Numbered from the stretch's first letter, positions 21,198 to 30,929 are shown. The stretch: 64,000 nt of DNA from Candidatus Kuenenia stuttgartensis (GCA_945906725.1 CAMDRI010000001.1:1-64000); one strand, 5' to 3'. The notes: generated from the sequence alone by a model not told the origin. Made by a program: numbers and translations.

Positions 21198-22088
21198 CTA
21201 GTCAACGGGCCGCGTCGGCCAGAGGTAATCGAGCAACTCGACAGCGTGCCGGTAATCTGGCACGACGACATCCGCTCCGACGCCGATCAGGCGATCCCGT
21301 TTCCAGGGATCGGGCCGACCACTCTTGTCCTTCTCGTCACTGGCGACGGCGATCGCGGTGCCGCCGGCGGTTTTGATGTTGTCGACCTCGACGTAGCCGT
21401 CTCCGAAGCCGAGTAGCCGTGAGCCAGCCGCATTGTTCTCTCGCAAGATGCGTTCGATGACCATCTGCTTCGAGAAGTTTTGGAAGTCATCGCGTGCGCC
21501 GTAAATGTGCCGGCCAAAAAACGGAGTCAGTCCAAGGAGGTCACACTCTTCGCGGACGTAAACCTCGTCGGTTCCGCTGGCGAGGTACAGCGCGACACCA
21601 CGCATTTGCAGCTCGCGCAGCAAATCGACGGAACCGGGGACGAGACATTCCTCGGCAGCGATTCGACCAGTGCGGAGTCCCTCGCGGCGATGATTGATTC
21701 GCACAAGCAGCCGATCGTGGTAGCGTTGTTTGTAAACTAGCGGGTCTTCGGGCGAGCCGCCTCGTTCCCGTACTTCCTCGGCCAAACGCATCATTTGATA
21801 GATCGTCTGCTTGCCGTTGAGCTGCATGATGAAGTCGAGTGAGAGTTTCGCCAGCTCGTCCTCCGATTCGGACGTGCCGGTTGCGCGGAGCACCTCGACC
21901 ATCAGCGGCACCATGACCTCAGGCCAGCCCTCACGGACGAGACTCAGCGTTCCGTCGAAATCGAAGACGGCATGGCAAGGGGGTTCGATAAGCGTCACTT
22001 CGCGGATGATCTCGATGGCAGTGGTGGCCAGGAACCGCGTCGGACCGATTTCTGTGACGCGGCGTTGGTAGTCAGTTTCGTGAGACAT
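21198..22088 (-). CDS. HAD-superfamily phosphatase-like protein
   Basis: Haloacid dehalogenase-type hydrolase, 296 residues from the ATG at 22088 (a GTG at 22112 is possible). Motif I is VFDFDGTLS (the nucleophile and acid Asp pair), motif II the Ser/Thr of LYLASGTDEVY, and motif IV GFGDGYVEVDN near the end. A helical cap of about 100 residues sits between motifs I and II (class C1 style). It is probably cytosolic and acts on a small phosphate ester, but the substrate cannot be told. It converges with the protease fusion gene and diverges from the secreted protein gene that follows. Confidence 0.85.
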   Translation of the reverse strand: MSHETDYQRRVTEIGPTRFLATTAIEIIREVTLIEPPCHAVFDFDGTLSLVREGWPEVMVPLMVEVLRATGTSESEDELAKLSLDFIMQLNGKQTIYQMMRLAEEVRERGGSPEDPLVYKQRYHDRLLVRINHRREGLRTGRIAAEECLVPGSVDLLRELQMRGVALYLASGTDEVYVREECDLLGLTPFFGRHIYGARDDFQNFSKQMVIERILRENNAAGSRLLGFGDGYVEVDNIKTAGGTAIAVASDEKDKSGRPDPWKRDRLIGVGADVVVPDYRHAVELLDYLWPTRPVD

Positions 22089-22268
22089 GTCTGGAGAATA
22101 ACGGCCAGTCACCCAAGATTTCGACCGATTCGCCGAATCAGCCTGACCGTCGCTCGATGGCGAACGGCCCAGAAAATAGGTTCAATACGAATTGCTCATG
22201 GTCGATGGCCTCGATTGCTTGTCGCGGTGGAGTCTGTGCGGCCAAATCTTTCTGTGAGGATGCACGTC

Positions 22269-23204
22269 ATGTTGTCGCACATCGTTCGAGGTTTTCGGTT
22301 GGGAAGTGTCTTGTCGTTGTCGCTGCTGGCAGCCGGATTCGCTTCACCCGCCCAGGCTCAGGTGAAGTTGGAGCACAAGTTTTCGGACGGACGCAAGACC
22401 GTCACTCACACGATGATGAAGGTCAAGCAAACGCTGACCCTCGCCGGCATGGCTCAGGAAACGGAATCCGAACGATTCGCGATTTCCACAGATCAAGCGG
22501 GCAAACGCGACGCGGATGGCAAAATTCGGATCGAGAAAAAGACCGACAAGCTGTCGGTGAATCTCAAGATCGCTGGGATGGAAGTGACTTTCGATTCGGA
22601 TGACCCCAGCAAGAAGGCGGCCAGTCCGATGCTCGAGCCGATCTGGAACATGATGCGAACCGCGATCAAGTTGAAGCCAGTTCTCGTCCGCGATAAGTCC
22701 GGAAAGGTGGTCGCGGTGGAAGGACTCGAGAATGCGGCCGACGGTGCCCCGGAAGAATTCCGCGGAGACTTCGAGCCGGAGAAAATTAAGAAGACCGCAA
22801 ATCAAGATTTCGAGACTCTGCCCAGCGAAGCGATCAAGCCGGGCGCCACCTGGGCGAAGGAATCTGATATGCCGCTCGGCGGCGGTCAGACTATGACGTT
22901 TACGACCGACTACAAATACATCGGTGAAGTCCAAGAGGGGGGCAAGAAGCTGGACAAGATCGAAGCCAAGGTGACCGCCGTCTCGCTGACGATTGCCAAT
23001 AATCCCATGGTGAAACTCACCAAGTGCGAGTTGAAGCCGACCGAATCCACCGAGACGTTGCTGTTCGATCGCGAGGCGGGTGAGCAGTATTCGTCGAAGA
23101 GCAAAACGCGAATTCAAGGAGTCGTCGATCTCGAGATCAACGGCATGGCGTTTCCCGGAAAGTTGGACCTGACGATCGAGATCGAAGCAGTACGACAACC
23201 TTAA
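22269..23204 (+). CDS. Secreted protein of unknown function (DUF6263-like)
   Basis: Exported protein, 311 residues. The ATG at 22269 is preferred because GTGAGGA at 22254-22260 is eight bases before it; the ATG at 22260 overlaps that site. A signal peptide is evident (LSLSLLAAGFASPAQAQ). The mature part is beta-rich and hydrophilic, with repeated charged strands and no catalytic motif; it resembles the planctomycete proteins grouped as DUF6263, but that match is from memory of the pattern. A SixA-like phosphatase gene follows after 73 bases on the same strand. Confidence 0.7.
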   Translation: MLSHIVRGFRLGSVLSLSLLAAGFASPAQAQVKLEHKFSDGRKTVTHTMMKVKQTLTLAGMAQETESERFAISTDQAGKRDADGKIRIEKKTDKLSVNLKIAGMEVTFDSDDPSKKAASPMLEPIWNMMRTAIKLKPVLVRDKSGKVVAVEGLENAADGAPEEFRGDFEPEKIKKTANQDFETLPSEAIKPGATWAKESDMPLGGGQTMTFTTDYKYIGEVQEGGKKLDKIEAKVTAVSLTIANNPMVKLTKCELKPTESTETLLFDREAGEQYSSKSKTRIQGVVDLEINGMAFPGKLDLTIEIEAVRQP

Positions 23205-23277
23205 ACCCGGACGGATGGTTACACCCCCTCGAGAAGAGCGGCCACTGGGCCGCTTTTCGCTTTTGAAAAAGGCCGCG

Positions 23278-23742
23278 ATGCGACTCTTGCTGATTCGACA
23301 TGCCCGCGCCGTTTCCAATCACAATCTTCCGGATGCAGAACGTCCGCTGACCAAGGAAGGCCGATGCGAATTTGAACGAGTGGCTCAGGACGTGATCGGC
23401 ATGGGGGCAACTCCCGAATGCATCTTTCATAGCCCGGCACGCCGCACGACCGAGACCGCGAGCATCCTGGCTGCGGCATCCCGACTTCCGGCTCACGCAC
23501 TGAACATGGCAACGTGGCTGGCTCTGGGCAATTGTTGCCAGGACGTTTTGCCAATGCTCGCTCAGCTCTCGGTCGATGTGACCGCACTCGTTGGGCACGA
23601 GCCGATCATGAGTTCGCTGACGGCGATGTTGATGGGCGGCGGGCGAGTGTCATTCTCGCCGGGAACCAGTGCGTGTCTGGAGTTCGACAAAGCCATCGAA
23701 GTCGGACAGGGCCGGCTGCTGTGGATGCTGGAACCGCGATGA
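23278..23742 (+). CDS. SixA-like histidine phosphatase family protein
   Basis: Small phosphohistidine-phosphatase-type protein, 154 residues from the ATG at 23278, which follows AAAAAGG. The RHG motif is LLIRHARAVSN, the second basic residue lies in FHSPARRTTETA, and the second catalytic His in VGHEP. Length and layout (no large insert) match SixA, which removes phosphate from His in phosphotransfer proteins; the family also includes other phosphatases, so the substrate is open. An upstream in-frame start at 23215 would add a poor extension. It converges with xdhC with only 10 bases between stops. Confidence 0.82.
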   Translation: MRLLLIRHARAVSNHNLPDAERPLTKEGRCEFERVAQDVIGMGATPECIFHSPARRTTETASILAAASRLPAHALNMATWLALGNCCQDVLPMLAQLSVDVTALVGHEPIMSSLTAMLMGGGRVSFSPGTSACLEFDKAIEVGQGRLLWMLEPR

Positions 23743-23752
23743 GCATGGACAG

Positions 23753-24856
23753 CTACGTTGGGGATGCCGCCAGCGACTCCAACAAGCTGGGCCGGCGATA
23801 GTGTTTGGGAATCTCGCCGAGATTTCGGTGAGCGATCAACTCCGCCACGATGCTGACAGCGATCTCCGGCACGGTTTGCGAACCGATGTCGAGGCCCAGC
23901 GGGGCATACACGCGAGCCAGGGCTTCGCGCGAGATGCCATCTCGCAGCAAGTCCTCGAAGATCATTTTGATCTTCCGCTGACTTCCGATCAGGCCAACGT
24001 AGCGAGCCGGTGTTTCGGCGAGATGATACAAAGCCTCTTCGTCGTGCTGATGACCGCGAGTCACGATCAGGCAGTAGGTGTTGTGGTCGATGTCGAGCCC
24101 GCTGAGCGACGCATCGATCTCGCCAACGATCAGCCGCTTGGCCTGCGGGAATCGCTCGGCGTTGCAGTATTGCTCGCGATCATCGACGGCCCAGACGTCA
24201 AAGTCGCAGGCGGCCGCGAGTTCGCCGACTTTCTGGCCGACGTGTCCGGCTCCGACTATGACCAATCGGCAGCGACGCAGATGTGGCAAGAACGAAACAC
24301 CCTCCACGACGTACGGCCGAGGCCGCTGCGACAACGGTCGCAGTTGCTGTCCAATCGAATTTGGTAGCGACTTCGTCGTGCCGTCCTGACTGGCGGTCGC
24401 GATCACTTCGCCAGAATCGTTGAGCAGAAAACGATCGGCAGCTTGTCCGTCCGCCTTCTCCGGGTCGAGGATCACGGCCTCGGTGCAACCTTGGTCGGTC
24501 GCGAGTTGTTCCAGCAGTCGGCGGTAGTAGCCGAACTCCGCTTCGCCGCGCACGGGATCGACCAGCATTTTCATCCGGCCGCCGCAGATCAGACCGTCGT
24601 CCCAGCCGTAATCACTGTCGAGGTTGAATGTCAGCAACTCTGTCTGACCCGCATCGAGCAATCTCAACGCCCGCCGTTTGACCTCTGCCTCGACGCAGCC
24701 GCCGCCAAGCGTGCCGACTTGCGAGCCGTCCGGGAAGACGAGCATCGTCGCACCCGCCTTTTGCGGGGTGGACCCGCGAGTCTCGACGAGCGCGGTGTAC
24801 GCGACCGGCTGATGACGTGAAACCGCTTCGCTCAGTTGTTGAAGAACGTGTTGCAT
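23753..24856 (-). CDS. xdhC: XdhC/CoxI family molybdenum-enzyme maturation factor
   Basis: XdhC-type protein of 367 residues. Members bind molybdenum cofactor, help to insert the sulfido ligand and deliver it to xanthine dehydrogenase-type enzymes. The N-terminal XdhC/CoxI domain shows TRGSTPQKAGATMLV and GTLGGGCVEAEV; the C-terminal Rossmann domain shows VIVGAGHVGQKV and ends with YVGLIGSQRK, as expected. No molybdenum hydroxylase genes are near it in this window. Upstream on the same strand is a short acidic ORF separated by a terminator, so xdhC must have its own promoter within about 60 bases. Confidence 0.9.
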   Translation of the reverse strand: MQHVLQQLSEAVSRHQPVAYTALVETRGSTPQKAGATMLVFPDGSQVGTLGGGCVEAEVKRRALRLLDAGQTELLTFNLDSDYGWDDGLICGGRMKMLVDPVRGEAEFGYYRRLLEQLATDQGCTEAVILDPEKADGQAADRFLLNDSGEVIATASQDGTTKSLPNSIGQQLRPLSQRPRPYVVEGVSFLPHLRRCRLVIVGAGHVGQKVGELAAACDFDVWAVDDREQYCNAERFPQAKRLIVGEIDASLSGLDIDHNTYCLIVTRGHQHDEEALYHLAETPARYVGLIGSQRKIKMIFEDLLRDGISREALARVYAPLGLDIGSQTVPEIAVSIVAELIAHRNLGEIPKHYRRPSLLESLAASPT

Positions 24857-24921
24857 GACGAATCGGAAGCTCCAGGAAAATGACGTCGCTTCGGAACGAG
24901 GCGATCGGGTGACATTCCAAA

Positions 24922-24969
24922 CAAAAAGGCCTTCTCACGCGAGCGAGAAGACCCTTTTGTTTTTTGCGG
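24922..24969 (-). terminator. Terminator between the small acidic ORF and xdhC
   Basis: A GAGAAG/CTTCTC stem (24931-24936 with 24945-24950) around an 8-base loop, extended by A/T and G/C pairs at the base. Read on the minus strand it is followed by CCTTTTTGTTT. It begins about 15 bases after the stop of the small acidic ORF, the usual distance for a terminator of that transcript. The plus-strand side also has a T tract, so it may work both ways. Confidence 0.72.
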
Positions 24970-24983
24970 TGGCGAAACCGTGG

Positions 24984-25199
24984 TCAACGTTTCGCAGTGG
25001 AATTCAGAGTTTCGAGTTCCGAATTGAGCGGCAAATCGGACGCGAGGAGCGGATGACACTCGAGGTCCGTCAGGTCGAATTCGCCGCCAAGTTCGTCCAC
25101 GTCGAACTCCTGGCCCAGCGAGACCAACCCCAAATCAGCAATTGGTACCGGTGTGCGATCCATCGCAGTTAACTCCTCGGAAGAAAAGATGACAGACAT
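24984..25199 (-). CDS. Small acidic protein of unknown function
   Basis: Short ORF of 71 residues. Two starts are possible: ATG at 25199, eight bases after a GAGG, or ATG at 25163 (59 residues), nine bases after GAGGAG; the longer form is shown. The product is strongly acidic, with DVDELGGEFDLTDLE in the middle and one Cys, and has no signal peptide or membrane helix. Support for it being real comes from good ribosome sites and a terminator just after the stop. The ELGG could be a double-glycine leader end, as in peptide precursors, but no modifying or exporting genes are adjacent. Function unknown. Confidence 0.55.
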   Translation of the reverse strand: MSVIFSSEELTAMDRTPVPIADLGLVSLGQEFDVDELGGEFDLTDLECHPLLASDLPLNSELETLNSTAKR

Positions 25200-25281
25200 T
25201 TTGAAAACCTCAACAAGAGTCAAAAAAGAAAACGGACAAAACGAAAACGAACTGACTGCGACGATACCGGTCAAAGGTTAA

Positions 25282-25342
25282 GCAAAAATGAAGCTCGGCC
25301 TCCGAACGAAGGAATAGAAGCAAAAAGAGCACGAAGGCCGAG
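25282..25342 (-). terminator. Likely terminator of the eboE-like gene
   Basis: CTCGGCCT (25294-25301) pairs with AGGCCGAG (25335-25342) over a 33-base loop; on the minus strand the stem is followed by CTTCATTTTTGC. It lies 19 bases after the stop of the eboE-like gene. The long loop makes it weaker than a canonical terminator. Confidence 0.5.
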
Positions 25343-25360
25343 TGACAAATCGCGGGAATG

Positions 25361-26539
25361 TCACCGGCCGGCCAGCAATTCGCGGGTGGCGGACAGTTCG
25401 CGGGCCAGGCCAGTGACCAAATCAGGCTTGTCGCCGCCGGGGAGGACGTTCCAGGTGTAAGTCTCGACCTCCAAATGCGGGGCGTAGGCCAACTTTGTGA
25501 CCGCGTCCATCGCTTTTTTCAGGTCAGCGCGAGTTGTTTCGAGCGGCCCGATCCGCTCGGCATCGACTGGAACGTGAAAATGAATCCGCCAACAGTCGGC
25601 CAACGCGAAGTCCACCGGCGGAGTGCGAGCCAACTCGGTGGTCAAGTCGAGTATTCGCCGCACGTCACCAGACGGTGATCGAGCGAACGTCTGGTGCAAA
25701 TATCGCGGCTCAACGAAGTGAGCCAGTGCCTCGCGCGCGTCGGCGTTCGTTCCTGGGTTCGTCACTTGCAGAGCACAAGTGATGTGAACCTTGTTGATGC
25801 GAATTTCCTCGCGAGCCAGCGATGCAATCGATTCTGCGACGTCTTCGAACTCCACTGACTGATGGCAGACGTCGTAGCAGACACCCAGATGCCGTTCGAC
25901 CGCTTCGAGTGCGTGTTCGCTCGCCGCGCGATCACGCAGCCGACGGAAGAAAGAAATCGTTTCGGCCGTCGTTTCGAGCACACAACACGGCTCCGGTTCG
26001 ATCGCCAGTCGAATCGTCTGACCGGATTCGGACTTCAACCGGGCCAACCGCTGCGCGAAGTCGATCAAGTTGCGAATGCAGTTCGCCTCGAAGTCCGGAG
26101 TTGTCGCTAGCGTCTTGAATCCCAGCGGCACCGTCGAGAGGCTGCCATCTGGTTCGGCCGGGAGCGTCGCGCGAATCAATTCGGCCAACACGCAAGCACA
26201 ATCCCACGAGTACTCCAACCGGCTGAGCTGCGTCCAATCGGGCAGGTAGACGTTTTCTTTGACTCGCTCGCTGTGAAAGTCGCCAAACGGAAAGGCGTTG
26301 AGCGTGTAGGTACACAGTCCCAATTTTTCCAGACGTGCCGCGAAGCGTCTCGCTCCGTCCGCCTCGGCCAACAATTCGCGGATCACCGGCTGGGCCAGCC
26401 ACAATCCAGCGGCCAACGGAGAGCCGAATCGCTGTCCGGCCGGGACCGTGAACTCGGTCAGTCCACGCTCGACCTGAGCCGCCGTCAGGCCCGGATGCAC
26501 GTTGGTGCAATAACTCAGAGGCAACGAACTCAGCGACAT
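25361..26539 (-). CDS. eboE: EboE-like metabolite traffic protein (TIM-barrel)
   Basis: Protein of 392 residues in the xylose-isomerase-like TIM-barrel superfamily. The opening LSYCTNVHPG, followed by TYTLNAFPFGDFH and IEPEPCCVLETT, is the pattern of EboE proteins. In cyanobacteria and algae the ebo cluster is linked to moving aromatic or isoprenoid metabolites to the periplasm; EboE itself may be an isomerase or lyase. The other ebo genes (eboA, B, C, D, F) are not in this window, so it stands alone here. The FtsX-type permease gene ends 13 bases upstream of its start on the same strand, so the two may be co-transcribed. Confidence 0.8.
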   Translation of the reverse strand: MSLSSLPLSYCTNVHPGLTAAQVERGLTEFTVPAGQRFGSPLAAGLWLAQPVIRELLAEADGARRFAARLEKLGLCTYTLNAFPFGDFHSERVKENVYLPDWTQLSRLEYSWDCACVLAELIRATLPAEPDGSLSTVPLGFKTLATTPDFEANCIRNLIDFAQRLARLKSESGQTIRLAIEPEPCCVLETTAETISFFRRLRDRAASEHALEAVERHLGVCYDVCHQSVEFEDVAESIASLAREEIRINKVHITCALQVTNPGTNADAREALAHFVEPRYLHQTFARSPSGDVRRILDLTTELARTPPVDFALADCWRIHFHVPVDAERIGPLETTRADLKKAMDAVTKLAYAPHLEVETYTWNVLPGGDKPDLVTGLARELSATRELLAGR

Positions 26540-26552
26540 GATGTCCTCTCGA

Positions 26553-27887
26553 TCAACCTCGGCGAATCGCTTCCATCGGTGACAGACGCATAGCCCAGAC
26601 GGCCGGATACAAGCCGCCGAGTAACCCGATGATGGTGCTGAACACGACGCTAAATGCCAGCAGGCCGGGACTCGCGAACAAGTTCACGCGGTCGGGCCAG
26701 CGAGCATTGACGACGATCGTTACCGTCCAACCAATCAGTCCGCCGAGCACTCCACCACCCAAGCCGAGCGTCGCACTTTCGACTGTGATCAGTTTCAAAA
26801 CGTGCCACGGCGACCAACCATTCGCTTTGAGAATTCCGAATTCGATGACCCGCTCCGTCACGCTCATCAGCATCGTATTGACGATGCTCAGCACGGCGAT
26901 CGTCATGCCGATCCCCGTCAGCAGCGCCAGAATCAGATTCAAGTCCTCGCTCAACTCCTTGAAGCGATCGGAAAAATCGGAAGCGTTACGAACCTCGACC
27001 GGCGAAGGCGGTTTCGATGTCGTGCGAGCAGGTATCGATTCCGCGGTCGCTGAATCCACCTCGGAGTTTGAGCCAGAAAATGTGTTGACCAACCAGCCCA
27101 CGACGCTCTTCGATTCCGACTTGCTCGAACCCTTCGGCTGCCCCAATCCCGCGAGCGAGAGCAACGACATCGGCGAACCGGTGGTCAACGGCCGATCTTG
27201 CAAGAGTTCTTTGACGCGCCGTCCAACCTCTTCATTCGAAGCGCTGCCATCCGGCTCGACGTAGTACCCGCTGACCGCTTGCGGGTCGAACCAGCCGAGC
27301 TGCCGCAACGTATCACCATCGACCAGAATCGCGATGTCCAGCAGCAACGAACCAACGTGGTACAAGCCGACGATCTCGAAGTCGATGCCGTTGACGCTCA
27401 TCGTGTCGCCAATCTTCTTCCGATGCTCCTCGGCGATCTGGCGGCTGATGACGACTTTCTGCTGACCGGCATCGTCCCGCGACAAGAATCGCCCCTCAAT
27501 AATCGACTCGGTGTAAACCCCTTTTCGCAATTTTAGACGCGAGGGGACGTCTACACCGAACAGAAAACGCGGCGGAGCCATCACCGGTTTGTCCTCGATG
27601 ATGTTGGCTCGCATCCAAACTTCGGGAGCCACGACATGCACGCCAGGGACGCGCTCCAAGTCCGCCTTCCAATCCTTCGGCAGTCGCGAGAACAACGGGA
27701 TCGGCGCGCCCGCCTGCATCACGATCAAACCCGGGATGCTCTTAAAGCTGCGATCAAACGTCTGCTCCAGCCCGCGCGCGACCGAGAACAGTCCCACCAT
27801 CCCCGCGATCGCGACCGTCAGCCCCAGCAACGACAACGCCGAGCGTGCTGGTCGGCTGAGCAAATTGCGAAGGGCGAATTTCCACAT
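26553..27887 (-). CDS. MacB/FtsX-type ABC transporter permease
   Basis: Integral membrane protein, 444 residues from the ATG at 27887 (a GTG at 27893 adds two). Typical layout: one helix near the N-terminus (RNLLSRPARSALSLLGLTVAIAG is split by the usual RxxxS segment), a large periplasmic MacB-like domain (about residues 45-310) and three helices at the C-terminus (LALLTGIGMTIAVLSIV, then LGGGVLGGLIGWTV, and LAFSVVFSTIIGLLGGLYPA). Such permeases do mechanotransmission, lipoprotein release or peptide/antibiotic export with an ATPase partner; no ATPase gene is adjacent. It starts a few bases after leuD ends, so co-transcription with leuD is likely. Confidence 0.88.
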   Translation of the reverse strand: MWKFALRNLLSRPARSALSLLGLTVAIAGMVGLFSVARGLEQTFDRSFKSIPGLIVMQAGAPIPLFSRLPKDWKADLERVPGVHVVAPEVWMRANIIEDKPVMAPPRFLFGVDVPSRLKLRKGVYTESIIEGRFLSRDDAGQQKVVISRQIAEEHRKKIGDTMSVNGIDFEIVGLYHVGSLLLDIAILVDGDTLRQLGWFDPQAVSGYYVEPDGSASNEEVGRRVKELLQDRPLTTGSPMSLLSLAGLGQPKGSSKSESKSVVGWLVNTFSGSNSEVDSATAESIPARTTSKPPSPVEVRNASDFSDRFKELSEDLNLILALLTGIGMTIAVLSIVNTMLMSVTERVIEFGILKANGWSPWHVLKLITVESATLGLGGGVLGGLIGWTVTIVVNARWPDRVNLFASPGLLAFSVVFSTIIGLLGGLYPAVWAMRLSPMEAIRRG

Positions 27888-27893
27888 GCTCAC

Positions 27894-28490
27894 TTAGCTC
27901 GCCGCGAAGTGATTCAGATACGGCAATTTCGCCGCTGTCGTCGCGATGCCCGGTTTGTTGTCGAGCAGTTGGCCGAGGAAATCCCACTGGCCGGTCGTCA
28001 GTGACTGACGAGCGCTGTCGGCCATCGTCACTTTGACACAGATCGAGCCGGCGCGAACTTCGCCAGCCATGAGATCGACGGTGACGACGAGCTTCGGATC
28101 GGCTTGGATCACTACGCCCAGCTTGTCGAGGTCCGCGCGCGAGGCACAGACGCACGGAATTCCCAGCGACGTGCAGTTCCCGAAAAAGATTTCCGCGAAC
28201 GACTCGGCAATGATCGCCTTGACGCCCCAGCGCAGCAGCGATTGCGGAGCGTGCTCACGAGACGATCCGCAACCGAAGTTGCGTCCGGCGACCAAAACGC
28301 TTGCCCCAGTGAATCGCGAATCGTCGAAAGGATGCCGCAAATCCTGCTTGCGATCGTCCTCGAAGGCGTGCTCGCCTAATCCATCGAACGTCACGCAACG
28401 GAGATAACGGGCGGGAATGATCCGATCCGTATCAATGTCATCCAACAACAACGGCACGGCAGTGCCGGAAACAGTCTCAATGATTTGCAT
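27894..28490 (-). CDS. leuD: 3-isopropylmalate dehydratase small subunit LeuD
   Basis: Small subunit of isopropylmalate isomerase in leucine synthesis, 198 residues. The ATG at 28490 ([22 protein letters not shown]) matches the family start; the frame stays open to 28646, but the extra N-terminus is not conserved in type. Signature segments are [27 protein letters not shown] and [11 protein letters not shown]. The large subunit leuC, which carries the iron-sulfur cluster, is not next to it. The permease gene follows directly. Confidence 0.95.
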   Translation of the reverse strand: MQIIETVSGTAVPLLLDDIDTDRIIPARYLRCVTFDGLGEHAFEDDRKQDLRHPFDDSRFTGASVLVAGRNFGCGSSREHAPQSLLRWGVKAIIAESFAEIFFGNCTSLGIPCVCASRADLDKLGVVIQADPKLVVTVDLMAGEVRAGSICVKVTMADSARQSLTTGQWDFLGQLLDNKPGIATTAAKLPYLNHFAAS

Positions 28491-28644
28491 GATTCTCGTC
28501 GCGGATTTGTGGAAACAATCTCTCGACAGACGCGACAGCTTAGGTGCTTGCCGCTGAATCGCAAGCGGATTGCCGAACAGTTGCCTGTTTCGAGACGTCG
28601 GCATTACGTTTAGAATCCGGTCTCGCTTCGCCGACCCAGTGAGC

Positions 28645-30090
28645 ATGACGATGTCCGCGACTTGGCACGATCACCAACAGTCAGTCATCCGCCCGCCGCG
28701 AGTCTCGCGGCGCGAGTGGCTGCGTGTCGGTGGACTAAGTTGGCTGGGACTGAACGAACTTCTGCTCCGCGGACTGCGTCATGAAGCGACGGCCTTCGGA
28801 AACGACCAGACGAAGCCAGCCGGAAAAGCCAAGCGGTGCGTTTTCATCTTCCTCTTCGGCGGGCCGAGCCACATCGATTTGTGGGACATGAAACCGCACG
28901 CGCCGGAAAACGTCCGCGGCATCTTTCAGCCTATCGCGACCTCGGCTGCCGGGATTCAACTTTCCGAACTGCTGCCGAATCTCGCTCAACAGGCGGACAA
29001 GCTCTGTCTGCTGCGGGCGATGACTCACGGTGACCCAGTTCACGGGACCGCCTGCAGCCAAGTCATCACCGGCCGACCGCATCGCCGACCCGGCACGACC
29101 GACACGCTCGCGCCGGACGATTGGCCCTCTCTCTCTGCAACCGTGATGCGCTACGGCAAAGCGGTCGGCGGGATGCCCTCGTCCGTCGTGCTGCCGTGGT
29201 ACTTGATGTTCCCCAGTCAAGGAGCACGCATCGCCGGTCAGTCGGGGGGCCTGATGGGGGAGATGCACAACGCCTTTTTGATCGACGGCGATCCGAGCCG
29301 CGCCGACTTCTCCGTGCCCGGCATTCGGTTGCCCAGCGACGTCCCTGCCGCGCGACTGCTGCGCCGCGAGGGACTGCTCCGCGAAGTGGACGACGTGCGG
29401 CGAGTTCTCAACGAAGGCCCTCGCAGCCAACTGATTGGCGATCAATATCGGCAAGCCTTTTCGATGATCTCCGGCGAGCAAACCGCCGCCGCGTTCGATC
29501 TCGACCGTGAGCCGCCCGCAACTCGCGAACGCTACGGCCCGCACAAATTCGGACAGAGCCTGTTGCTCGCCCGGCGGCTCGTTGAGCGGGACGTGTCGCT
29601 CGTGACCATCAATTGGGACGACGAAACCCGCGACGAAAAGCAGTCTCCCTTCTGGGACACGCATCAGGACAACTTCAACCGGCTGAAGAAACTGGCTCCC
29701 GTTTTTGACCGAGCGTTCGCCGCGTTTCTGTTCGATCTGCACGAGCGCGGATTGCTCGACGACACGCTAGTCGTCGCGCTCGGCGAGTTCGGACGCTCGC
29801 CGAAGATCGGCCAGTTCACACAGAACGCCGCGACGGAGAAGACCGGCCGCGATCACTGGCCGCACGTCTTCACCGCGTTGGTCGCTGGCGGCGGCACTCC
29901 GCGCGGGCACATCTTCGGCGCGTCCGACCGGCTGGGGGCCTATGTCGCCGACAAACCCGTTTCCCCCGCCGACCTCGCCGCCACGATGCTCACACACCTC
30001 GGCGTTGATCCGAGCCAACGGTATCACGCTCCGCTGCTTGGCGAGTCGTTCCCAATCTGCACCGGGCATCCCATCCGCGATTGGAGCTGA
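28645..30090 (+). CDS. DUF1501 domain-containing exported protein
   Basis: DUF1501 protein, 481 residues from the ATG at 28645. The N-terminus carries a Tat-like signal ([16 protein letters not shown]). The domain is a sulfatase/alkaline phosphatase-like fold; characteristic segments are [64 protein letters not shown] and [20 protein letters not shown]1501 proteins are hugely expanded in planctomycetes, usually beside DUF1549/cytochrome proteins; here that partner is missing. The metal-ligand residues appear intact, but no substrate is known. The Nif3-like gene starts two bases after the stop. Confidence 0.92.
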   Translation: MTMSATWHDHQQSVIRPPRVSRREWLRVGGLSWLGLNELLLRGLRHEATAFGNDQTKPAGKAKRCVFIFLFGGPSHIDLWDMKPHAPENVRGIFQPIATSAAGIQLSELLPNLAQQADKLCLLRAMTHGDPVHGTACSQVITGRPHRRPGTTDTLAPDDWPSLSATVMRYGKAVGGMPSSVVLPWYLMFPSQGARIAGQSGGLMGEMHNAFLIDGDPSRADFSVPGIRLPSDVPAARLLRREGLLREVDDVRRVLNEGPRSQLIGDQYRQAFSMISGEQTAAAFDLDREPPATRERYGPHKFGQSLLLARRLVERDVSLVTINWDDETRDEKQSPFWDTHQDNFNRLKKLAPVFDRAFAAFLFDLHERGLLDDTLVVALGEFGRSPKIGQFTQNAATEKTGRDHWPHVFTALVAGGGTPRGHIFGASDRLGAYVADKPVSPADLAATMLTHLGVDPSQRYHAPLLGESFPICTGHPIRDWS

Positions 30091-30092
30091 TT

Positions 30093-30893
30093 GTGATTCG
30101 ACTGCAAGAGGTCGTCACGTTTCTGCGCGAGTTCGCGCCGCCGGAACTCGCCGAAGATTGGGACAACGTCGGCCTGCTGATCGGCGACCAGGCCGACGAA
30201 ATTCAATCGGCCCTGACCTGCCTGACGTTGTCTCCGAACGTGGCCGATGAAGCGATTTCGCGCGGCGTGCAATTGATCGTCACGCACCATCCGGTGCTAT
30301 TCCGCCCCATTCAGCGTCTGACGGCTGAGACTTCCGAAGGCCGCATGCTGCTGTCACTCATTCGTGCCGGCATCTCGGTCTACAGCCCACACACCAGCTA
30401 CGACAGCGCCGCCGACGGCATCAACGCTCAACTGGCGAGGCTCTTCGACTTGCGAGACATCCAACCTTTGCGGCCCAAGCCCGCGCTCGCGACTGAGACA
30501 CAGCTCGCCGGCTCAGGACGCTTCGGAACATTGCCAAACACAACGTCGCTTTGCAAATTGATCGATCGCATCAAACCCGCTCTGCGAGTCTCGACCGTGC
30601 AATTCGTCGGCAACTTGGATCGACCGATCATGAAGCTCGGCATCGCCTGCGGCGCGGCGGCGGAGTTCCTGCGCGACGCCGCCCAGCACGGCTGCGAGGC
30701 GCTCCTAACCGGCGAGGCCCGCTTCCATTCGTGCCTCGAAGCCCAAGCTGCGAACATCGCCCTCATCCTGCCCGGCCACTTCGCCACTGAACGCCCCGCG
30801 ATGGAACAACTCGCAAACGTGCTGCGATCGCGATTCGACGAGTTGGTCGTTCAAGCCAGTCAGAACGAATACGATCCGGTGAAATTCTGCTGA
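30093..30893 (+). CDS. Nif3-like dinuclear metal centre protein
   Basis: Nif3/YbgI-family protein, 266 residues, starting at the GTG at 30093, two bases after the DUF1501 stop. The metal-ligand segments are present: EDWDNVGLLIGD near the N-terminus, LIVTHHPVLFRP (the His pair) and the late ATERPAMEQLA region in place of the usual HxxxE. The family has been called GTP cyclohydrolase I type 2, but its true role is uncertain. Tight spacing suggests translation coupled to the upstream gene. Confidence 0.9.
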   Translation: MIRLQEVVTFLREFAPPELAEDWDNVGLLIGDQADEIQSALTCLTLSPNVADEAISRGVQLIVTHHPVLFRPIQRLTAETSEGRMLLSLIRAGISVYSPHTSYDSAADGINAQLARLFDLRDIQPLRPKPALATETQLAGSGRFGTLPNTTSLCKLIDRIKPALRVSTVQFVGNLDRPIMKLGIACGAAAEFLRDAAQHGCEALLTGEARFHSCLEAQAANIALILPGHFATERPAMEQLANVLRSRFDELVVQASQNEYDPVKFC

Positions 30894-30929
30894 TCTGAAA
30901 TCTCAAATCTGAAAATTTAAATTCACGTC

